Assembly: GCA_958431945.1 (NCBI GenBank)
Contig: CAUASQ010000081.1
Span: 1-7,340, forward strand
Length of the DNA stretch: 7,340 nucleotides
Direction: 5' to 3'
From: an uncultured Collinsella sp.
Lineage (GTDB): Bacteria; Actinomycetota; Coriobacteriia; Coriobacteriales; Coriobacteriaceae
Positions 1-7,100 of this stretch are shown here, in pieces. The notes beneath the pieces were generated by a model. That model had not been told where the DNA came from and ran no database searches. It saw nothing but the letters and a program-made list of their open reading frames with translations. The translations under genes were made by a program, and so were the position numbers. Each line of letters begins with the position of its first letter. Position 1 is the stretch's first letter.

Positions 1-347
1 GGCGGCTTGAGCTCGTCGATGTTGCCCTTCTCGTCCCACATGGCCATGTCCTTCACATACTGGGCATGCTCGCGCGGGCTGGACTCGGGGTCGGGCTCCA
101 CCAGCTCGTCACGGCGGTCCTTTTCCAAGAAGGCCTTGTCGTGGCTCCAGGTTTTGTACTCGGGAGTGTTGTGGTTGACGGCGTCGCAGGCCAGCGCCAG
201 GTCGGGCACGCCATACATGTAGCCGTGGTCGGTAATGGCCACGGCAGGCATGCCCAGCTCAACAGCGCGGTTGACCATATCCTGGATACGGGTTGCGCCG
301 TCGAGCATGGAAAAAACAGTGTGATTGTGCAGATGGACGAATGCCAT
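1..347 (-). CDS. dnaE: DNA polymerase III alpha subunit, N-terminal PHP domain (partial, runs off the left edge)
   Basis: This is the catalytic subunit of the replicative DNA polymerase, acting in the cytoplasm at the replication fork. Only the first 115 codons are in the window, and the reading frame stays open to the edge. The start matches the family closely: FVHLHNH (residues 3-9), SMLDGA (13-18), then LGMPAVAITDHG (31-42) and MYGV (44-47). H5, H7, D16, D40 and H41 fall at conserved PHP metal-site positions. The ATG at 347 has GGAG eight bases upstream (356-359), and the frame is closed by a stop at 390-392 with no other ATG between, so the start is well supported. From about residue 58 the protein carries a highly charged stretch (EYKTWSHDKAFLEKDRRDE and onward) where E. 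coli and mycobacterial DnaE go directly to an AGIKPIIG-like strand. Whether it is DnaE1 type cannot be proven from this fragment; PolC is unlikely because it starts differently. Confidence 0.93.
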   Translation of the reverse strand, partial: MAFVHLHNHTVFSMLDGATRIQDMVNRAVELGMPAVAITDHGYMYGVPDLALACDAVNHNTPEYKTWSHDKAFLEKDRRDELVEPDPESSPREHAQYVKDMAMWDEKGNIDELKP

Positions 348-355
348 GTGATGAG

Positions 356-359
356 CTCC
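356..359 (-). promoter_or_regulatory. Ribosome binding site of dnaE
   Basis: The minus strand reads GGAG followed by an eight-base spacer to the ATG at 347. It supports that start as the true one, since no other ATG lies in frame before the upstream stop. Confidence 0.6.
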
Positions 360-386
360 GATGCGGGTTCGTGTTCTGACTGAACG

Positions 387-392
387 ATTTTA
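387..392 (-). promoter_or_regulatory. Possible -10 box for dnaE
   Basis: The minus strand reads TAAAAT here, five of six matches to TATAAT, in an otherwise GC-rich stretch and 39 bases upstream of the dnaE ATG. No good -35 hexamer lies 16-18 bases further upstream; the best that region offers is a G/T-rich CGGGTG. The call rests on the -10 match, the A+T contrast and the position only. Confidence 0.3.
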
Positions 393-448
393 CCGCACGG
401 CGCGGACGGCACCCGAACCTAGCCCAAACCCACACGGCTCCTCTTGAG

Positions 449-511
449 TTGCGGTGGAATAGTTCCCGCTTGGGCCATCTGGGCCGCAATACAGGAACTA
501 TTCCACCGCAA
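449..511. repeat. 63-nt inverted repeat (hairpin) between addA and dnaE
   Basis: Two perfect 18-nt arms face each other: TTGCGGTGGAATAGTTCC at 449-466 and its exact reverse complement at 494-511, separated by 27 nt. The spacer can form an inner stem: 470-472 pairs with 487-489, and GGCC 473-476 pairs with GGCC 482-485, with G486 bulged. The whole would be a long two-part hairpin. It starts 12 bases after the addA stop codon. Neither side has a run of T, so it is not a textbook intrinsic terminator, although it could stall polymerase or protect the addBA 3' end. The structure is seen directly. Its role as a dispersed palindromic repeat, transcript-end hairpin or protein-binding site is inference. 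Confidence 0.85.
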
Positions 512-523
512 GTTATCTGAGGA

Positions 524-3500
524 CTAGAAGTTGTAGGTGACTACTTGAGGTTCGGCGGGTTCGACGAAGATGGTTGGATCAGGCTGCTCCACGCGGACGA
601 ACTTGACCGTCACGGCCTCAAAGCCCGCCTTGTGCAGAACATCAGCGTAGACACGCGCCTGCAGGGCGTGCTTCTCGAGCAGCTGGTCGGGCGTCTCATC
701 CGGCGTGCCGCCCGTCTTGTAGTCGATGACCAGCGCGCGTGACGAATCCGCCGGGTTCGTCGCCAAAGCATCGATGGCGCCCTCGGCATAAGCACCGTAG
801 CGAGCGATGTCCTCGTCCTCGCAGCCCAGTGAAAAGAACGGCACCTCGGCGCGAATGCACGGCCACGCGAGCAGGTCGGCGCGAACAGCCGACTTGAGCC
901 AGCGGTCCAGGGCAACGTCGAAGCGTTCACGCTGCTCCGGCGTCAGGCACCACAGGCGCGCCAGCGCATCGGCACGCTCAGCGGGCAGCGCATCGGCACC
1001 CATCTCGATCAGCCACTGGCAGGCGGCATGGAACGCCGAGCCCAGCGCCATGGGGTTGCCGGCGGGCTCAACGGCGGCCACGTCTGCATCGACCATCTCC
1101 GAGCCATCCGACTCCGCATCATCGCCGGCCTCGTCCATGGGAACACGCGCCTCGGCGGAACGATCTTCCGCCTCGGCATGGAGCGCCGCGGCGATTGACG
1201 AGTAGCTATACGAATCACGCATCGGATACGGACAGATGCCCATGCGCACACCCACTGCCTGGGGATACACAAGCTCAAACGAATCGGGCTTGGGATCGGC
1301 AGGACCGGGCACAGTTGAGTGCGCAGCATTATCAGCGACATCGACATCGCCGCGAACTAGCCTGCCCTCGGCATCCAGTGAAGCGTTGGCCTCAAACGCC
1401 TGCTCGCCAAAGGTAAAGTTCGCCAGCGTGATGAGCTCGTAGTCGCCCGGCTTGGAGTTGTCGAACACCAGGCGGTCGGCATCGAGCTGCGGCATGTCCA
1501 GACTGTCGGTCGGCAGGATGCGGCGCAGCACGTCGTAGGTCAGATCGGTCTCGACGTCGAAGGTCGGCGCCGTCACCTTGCCGCGGCTCACGCCGGCATC
1601 CATCGCCAAGATCACCAGCTCGCCCGCACGCGTCATGGCAACATAGAGCAGACGAGCCCGTTCCTCGAGCGAAAGCCGCAGGTCGTCGTTACGTAGGCGG
1701 GCAAATGCCTCGGCGGGAGAACCCGTCGCACAGACGTCCTCCATGAGCTCCGGCGGCAGCCACAGCGACGTACCCTTGCCCTTAAACGCATGCTCAAACT
1801 GCTTTTTGACGTCATCGCCCTTCACAAAGGTACCGTCGGCGAGCTTAACGCCGTCGAAGCGTGCCGGCAGTGCCACGACCTGCGCTCCGCCCTCGACGCG
1901 ACCCATCTGTGCCGCACCGGACGATTTGCGCACGCCAAAACACTCGGCAACCGCTACGACCGGATACTCCAGACCCTTGGACGCATGCACGGTCATGATG
2001 CGTACCGCGCCGTCACCCTCCTCGTTGAGGGCACCCGGGGCCTCCTTGCCCGCCAAGAAGCGGTCGAAGGCCAGCGCGATGGAACGCGGCGAGTTGCCGA
2101 CCTCGGTCTCTGCCTCGGCCACGGCGTCGAGCGCCTTGAGCACGTTGGCGGCAATGGCCTTGCCCTCGGGGCCGCGCTGCGCCAGACGCACGAACCAGCC
2201 GGAGGCATTGACCACGTCGCGCGCGATGGCGGCGAACGAATCGCATCCCACGCGACGAAGCGCGTAGCGCAGCACCTCGCGGGCGCGCGTTACGAGCGGC
2301 AAGCCCTGCAAGCCCGGCACATCGGAATCGCTCATGATGCCCGCATCGATGTTGCGACGCGACGTCTCGCCCGTCTGCTCGTCGAGTTTGGTCGCCAGCG
2401 CCAGGAACTCCTGGGCACCGAGTGCAAACATCGGCGAGGCCAGCAACGGCATAAGACCCTGTGCCGTATCGGCCGGATTGGCGAGCGCGCAGACCAGGGC
2501 ACGCACCGTCTGCACCTCGGCTGCCTGGGCAAAGACTGAGCCGCCCGCGATGACGCAGTCGAGCCCCTGGTCGCGGAAGGCCTGTGCGTAGACGTCGGCA
2601 TTGGTCATGCGACCCAGCAGCAACACCATATCGCCCTGGGGCTGCCCCGCTTTGACGAGCGCTTGGAACCGCTCCGCAATCGCACGAGCTTTCGCCTGCG
2701 TTCGCTCCTGCGTGCTACCACCGGCAACGAAGACCGCCTGGCGGCGCGAAGCCTTTGCCTTGAGCTTGTCCTTGCGTTTGTCGCTCGGTTCAAGATCCAA
2801 GAACCCCTGCATCAAACCACCGGTGTCGCCGTCAAAGACGCGCGCCACGTAGCGCAGCACCTCGTCGTGGCTGCGGAAGTTGCGGACAAGCTTGACGAGC
2901 TCGCCGGCGGGGGCATCGGATGCGACAGCCGTCTCGGGCGCAGCAGAGGAGCCCACCTTGCGCTCCTGGCGGCGAAACACCTCAACCTCGGCGCCTCGGA
3001 AGCGGTAGATCGACTGCTGCGCATCGCCTACGGTGCACAGCGCGCGCTCCCCCGCGCCCGTCAGATAGCGAATCAAATCGACCTGCATCTGGTCGGTATC
3101 CTGGAACTCATCGATCATGACCATCTTAAAGCGGCCCTCGTAGGCGGCTCGGATGGCGGGATAATCGCGCAGCGCCTCGTACGCCATGCGCAACAGATCG
3201 TTATTGTCGAGCGCGGACTGGTCGGCCTTGAGCGCACGGTACTCCGCCTCTACGGCACGGGCAAGCCCCACCAGTGCATCGAGCGCCGGGCCGCCGCAGG
3301 CAAGCACGATATTGATAAACGCATCGGCTGCCTCGGCCTTGAGTAGCTCCACCTGCTCCTTAGGAAACGCCTTGCTCGCGCGCGGCATGCCGCACGACAT
3401 CATGAGTCGCGCCGCATCCTCCATGGTTTTGCCGCTCGCCTCAAACGCGTCGATGGCGTCGAGTGCTACCTGCGCTTTCTCGGTCGTGGCCTTGCTTGTG

Positions 3501-4150
3501 CCCAGCGCCGCACGATAAGCATCGGCAAGCGCCGAGGTGTCGGCCTGGCCGCGCGCCACGCACACATCGTCCATACCGCCCGGCAGCTGGCTCGATAGCT
3601 CCAGCAGGTCGCGCACCAGGCCTTTGATGGTGGTACCGGCGCCAAACGGCCCGCCCTCGCCCGCCATGGGATACCAAGCGTAGAGGGCCTTAAGCGAAGC
3701 GGTGAGCTCGGGCGCGGCATCGGGTGCCGTCGCGCGCCCCAGCACATGCTCAACAGCCTGATCCATAAGCTCGTCGGTATCGGTGAGCACCGTGAACTCA
3801 GGATCGATGCCCAGCTCCAGCGCGTGCGCGCGCAGGATACGCGAGCACATGCCGTGGATGGTCGAAATCCAAGCGTCGTCGACGGTCAGTGCTTCCTCGT
3901 CCATGCCCTCTTCGATAAGCGCACGGCGCACACGGTCGCGAATCTCGGCCGCGGCGTCTTTGGTAAAGGTAATGGCGAGCACCTGGTCCAGATGCTCGAC
4001 AAACGGACCGGATTCGGGCGAGAGCGCGTAGACGATGCGGCGCGTGAGGGTAAAGGTCTTGCCCGAGCCGGCACCCGCCGAGACAAACAGCGGGCGGTCG
4101 AGCGTTTTGACGACTTGCAGCTGTTGCGGCATCAAAGTCGAAAAATCCAT
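524..4150 (-). CDS. addA: AddA: ATP-dependent helicase/nuclease subunit A
   Basis: This is the motor and 5'-strand nuclease subunit of the AddAB enzyme, which unwinds and resects double-strand DNA ends for RecA-dependent repair. The 1208 residues are close to B. subtilis AddA (about 1230). Superfamily 1 motifs appear in order: Q motif near Q9-Q10, Walker A AGAGSGKT (25-32), Ia TFTKDAAAEI (61-70), STIHG (96-100), Walker B DEFQDT (347-352), motif III GDAQQSIYRFRGA (375-387), motif IV RNFRSH (423-428), motif V VHASKGLEYP (721-730) and motif VI YVAMTRA (836-842). An acidic low-complexity linker (993-1031) leads to a RecB-type nuclease domain with H1041 (GSAFH), D1127 (GAID), D1143-Y-K1145 (IDYKTG) and Q1164/Y1168. 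All the helicase and nuclease residues I can check are intact. The ATG at 4150 lies three bases after the addB stop and 11 bases past a perfect AAGGAGG; the next Met (residue 7) is too far from it. Translation is probably coupled to addB. Confidence 0.96.
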   Translation of the reverse strand: MDFSTLMPQQLQVVKTLDRPLFVSAGAGSGKTFTLTRRIVYALSPESGPFVEHLDQVLAITFTKDAAAEIRDRVRRALIEEGMDEEALTVDDAWISTIHGMCSRILRAHALELGIDPEFTVLTDTDELMDQAVEHVLGRATAPDAAPELTASLKALYAWYPMAGEGGPFGAGTTIKGLVRDLLELSSQLPGGMDDVCVARGQADTSALADAYRAALGTSKATTEKAQVALDAIDAFEASGKTMEDAARLMMSCGMPRASKAFPKEQVELLKAEAADAFINIVLACGGPALDALVGLARAVEAEYRALKADQSALDNNDLLRMAYEALRDYPAIRAAYEGRFKMVMIDEFQDTDQMQVDLIRYLTGAGERALCTVGDAQQSIYRFRGAEVEVFRRQERKVGSSAAPETAVASDAPAGELVKLVRNFRSHDEVLRYVARVFDGDTGGLMQGFLDLEPSDKRKDKLKAKASRRQAVFVAGGSTQERTQAKARAIAERFQALVKAGQPQGDMVLLLGRMTNADVYAQAFRDQGLDCVIAGGSVFAQAAEVQTVRALVCALANPADTAQGLMPLLASPMFALGAQEFLALATKLDEQTGETSRRNIDAGIMSDSDVPGLQGLPLVTRAREVLRYALRRVGCDSFAAIARDVVNASGWFVRLAQRGPEGKAIAANVLKALDAVAEAETEVGNSPRSIALAFDRFLAGKEAPGALNEEGDGAVRIMTVHASKGLEYPVVAVAECFGVRKSSGAAQMGRVEGGAQVVALPARFDGVKLADGTFVKGDDVKKQFEHAFKGKGTSLWLPPELMEDVCATGSPAEAFARLRNDDLRLSLEERARLLYVAMTRAGELVILAMDAGVSRGKVTAPTFDVETDLTYDVLRRILPTDSLDMPQLDADRLVFDNSKPGDYELITLANFTFGEQAFEANASLDAEGRLVRGDVDVADNAAHSTVPGPADPKPDSFELVYPQAVGVRMGICPYPMRDSYSYSSIAAALHAEAEDRSAEARVPMDEAGDDAESDGSEMVDADVAAVEPAGNPMALGSAFHAACQWLIEMGADALPAERADALARLWCLTPEQRERFDVALDRWLKSAVRADLLAWPCIRAEVPFFSLGCEDEDIARYGAYAEGAIDALATNPADSSRALVIDYKTGGTPDETPDQLLEKHALQARVYADVLHKAGFEAVTVKFVRVEQPDPTIFVEPAEPQVVTYNF
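1058..1174 (-). other. Acidic low-complexity linker in AddA
   Basis: This stretch encodes AddA residues 993-1031, rich in Asp, Glu, Ala and Ser, with about 14 acidic residues in 39 and no hydrophobic core. It lies between the end of the helicase region and the GSAFH start of the nuclease domain. RecB has a flexible tether at the same place in its architecture. The function as a tether is inferred from position and composition. Confidence 0.6.
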
Positions 4151-4153
4151 GGT

Positions 4154-7100
4154 CTACACGTCCCTCCTTACAAACGTTCCTTCGTGGTTATACGAGCAGC
4201 GCGCATGCGCGGCCTGCGCCGACGTCGGGTCGACAGCGGCGACGTCGCCCGCCTCGAGTTCGTGCAAGCGCTCGGCGATGCCGGCCTCCACGCGGTCGAG
4301 CAGCGCATCGAAGTCCATGTTGCCGCCCTCGCCGGGAAAGCCCTTCTTAAGGCCCGGAATGCGACCGTCGCCGCGCTCCTGCTCCAACAGCTCGGCGCTC
4401 GCGGCACCGCGCAGCGCGGGCTTGCCGCCCTTGGTCGAAAAATAGAGCGCAGCACGGGTATCTAGGCCCAGCGCCCGACGCATGGCCTGCGCGTAGATGA
4501 GTGTCTGGGTATGGGGCGGCAGCCAACGCGGGTCGTCGATGGGGGCCTCGCCCGACTCTTCGTCGCGCACCGTAGGGTCGGCGAGTTTAAACTCCTCGAC
4601 ACCCGAACGATGCTTGTAGTCAATCACCACGGCGCGATTCTCGGCATCCACATCTACGCGGTCGATGCGCCCGCCGAGCGGCCAACCGGCATACTCAACG
4701 TTAAGATCGTTAAAGGCAAACTCCAGGTAGCGCGGAGCAAAAGGAGTCAGCGCCTCGGACTCGTAGGCAAGGACGCCCTCCAGCTGCGGCAAGATCTCGG
4801 CCACCTGACGCTCCTCCACCGGGGAGAGCGGCACCAGCGGGCCCTCGGTACCGCGCTTGCCCGCATGCTCGGCCAAGGTCTCGGCAAAGACCTCGCGCAG
4901 CAGCTCCTGTGCGCGCGGCAAGTTCTCGGGCGTCACGCGCTCCATGCCCTCTTGGGGCAGACGGGCATGCAGGTGTTCCAGCACGTCGTGGACGAAGTTG
5001 CCCTTTTCCATGTTGCCAAAATCCGCGTCGATAGACTGGGGCTTGACGCGATACGAGACAAACCAGCACAGCGGGCAGGTGGAATAGGCCTCGATCTGCG
5101 AGGCGGACGTCAGGCGCGGCACAAGCGGCGCGTCCTCGCCCTCGCCGTCACGACGGCGCAGGACCAAATACGGCACGGCCTCGGCACTCAAATGCTGAGG
5201 GGCTTCACAGGTCACGCGCTCGCGCTTGAGACCTTCGCCTGCCGCGGGATCGAAGTTCCTTACGATATCGCCCTCACCCACGCACTTCGCCTTGTCGGCG
5301 TCAGCGGCCTTAGCGTCACCAGTGGTCTTAGCGTCGTCAGCGGCCTTGTCGGCGTCAGCTTCCCTAGCAGCTTCAGCGGCCTCGGCATGCGCCCGCAACT
5401 CGGTCCACACGGCAGCCGGGTAGCACTCGCGCGCTTGGCGATCGTGCGTCACGCGGGCAAGCGCAACCGGGCCGCGTGCCGCCTGCATCGCGTGGCCAAA
5501 GCGCACGCGCAGCAAGGCCGCGGGCTCAAGCGTCACGCCCTCGCGACCAAGGCTCGCCGCCAGCGTGGCCAGCGGCCCCTCCTCGTGTGAGAGCGGATAG
5601 CTGTCCAGATCGACATCGGCAAACAGCACGGCATCGTAGCTGCCGGGGCGCAGAGCCGCCGCATCGGCAAGCGAAGCAAAGCGAGCCTGGGCACGTGGCG
5701 CACGGTCAACCTCGTGGGTCTCGTAATCGTAGGCGGTGCTACGCTTGTCCACCTTGGTGCGAATGCCATCGAGCACGGGCACGGTCGCGGCCTGCGACAC
5801 GTCGAGCGCGCGGGCGCCATTCATAAGGATGTCGATGACATGGCGCAGCAGGGCCACCTCCGCCTGGCGACGGGCTTGGCCATCCAAGCTGCCCAGCAAG
5901 CGATCGGGCAACGCCTCGGCAACGGCAAGCATGGCCTTGAGCGCCGTCACGGGCTTGTCACGCCACAGCGCCTGGAACACGTCCGAGACCACACACGGTA
6001 CGTTCTTAAACCAGTTTTCGTCGCTCGCCGCCTTGCGCGCGCCCCTCACCTGGCCCTGAACGCTCTGCAGCAGGCTCTTGACGCCCGCGGTAGTCTTGCT
6101 GCGCGAGAGACGCATATTCTTATCGAAGGTACGGGCATTGACGGCATCAGCGCCCGAAAGCGGACTGTAGATCCAGTCGGTAAGCTCCGGCGCGGGCCAC
6201 CACTCAGTCTTGGAAGCGGTGCCCTCGTCGGCGGCTTTCATACGCTCGATCAGGTTGGCGAGCGCCGTAAACTGCCTGCCCGCGATGGACTGGGAAAACG
6301 CCGTGAACTCAGTCGTCTCGGCCGCAATGTGACGCGCCGCCAAACGGGCGGCGAGCTCGCCGAACAGCTGGGGTGCCCGGGCAGAAACGACGAGCACGCG
6401 CACGGGGTCGGCGGGCGTTGCAGTAGCTTTATCGGCCTTGGACTCCTTGTGCGCTTTCACCAACTTATCGATGGCGTCCGCATAGACATGAGCACGGGCA
6501 TGGGGGCCGGCGACCTCAATAAAGGCAGGCTGAGCGGCGGCCCCGCAAGCGACATCAGACGCGACGGCGTCCTCCCCCAGCGGCGCGATCTCAAACAGCA
6601 CACCGCGGGCATCAAATGCCGTGGCAAGCTCCTCGCGCATCGCCGCCTGCTCGCGGGCAAGCAGCACGACGACCTCTCCCCCATTGTTCGCCACGGCAGA
6701 CAGCAGCTCGAGTAGACCGTGCGTAAACGACGTGGTACCGCGCACGCATACGGCGCGGGCGCACGCCGGCAGGCTATCGGCCAGGGCACCGGCCATAATG
6801 TCGGCTGCCTCGCAGGGCTCGACCATATCTCGACGGTCCAAACCGCCCGCGTAGGCACGCAAAAGCTCAAACACACGAGCCTCGGCATCGCTTTTTGGCT
6901 CAGGCTGGCAATTGTTGCCACCGCATCGCTCGGCCGTCGTCCCCGCCACACCCGGCAGCACATCGCGGGCCATGCGCGCGAGCATGCGCACCGTGCCCTG
7001 GCTACGCGAAAGCGGCTGCAGGTCGGCATCGTCGCGGCGCGTGACCATGTCCGAAAACAGCATCTGGCGCTGCAGGTTGTCGACGAAACCGCGCCCGTCG

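Noticed and set aside
53..412. Minus-strand open frame overlapping dnaE in another frame
   Set aside because: It is out of frame with the clear DnaE N-terminus, which has a ribosome site and conserved PHP residues; this frame gives a Trp/Pro/Ser-rich product with no motif.
449..511. Standard intrinsic terminator for addBA
   Set aside because: The hairpin is strong, but neither arm is followed by a T-run on its own strand, so a Rho-independent terminator cannot be supported from sequence alone.
1790..2539. Plus-strand open frame (249 codons) opposite addA
   Set aside because: It lies opposite the motif V and nuclease-linking part of addA; no motif is seen, and the reading frame is explained by codon bias of the opposite strand.
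2663..4465. Further plus-strand open frames (2663-3346 and 3746-4465) opposite addA
   Set aside because: They are mirror frames of the helicase motifs. The second crosses the addB-addA junction on the opposite strand and has no domain signature.
4511..5590. Long plus-strand open frame (359 codons) opposite addB
   Set aside because: It is fully antisense to a well-supported gene with conserved nuclease motifs. Its product is rich in Arg, His, Gly and Leu without any family motif, as expected for a mirror frame in GC-rich DNA.
5714..6715. Long plus-strand open frame (333 codons) opposite addB
   Set aside because: It is again antisense to addB, with composition driven by GC bias and no recognisable domain or convincing ribosome site.
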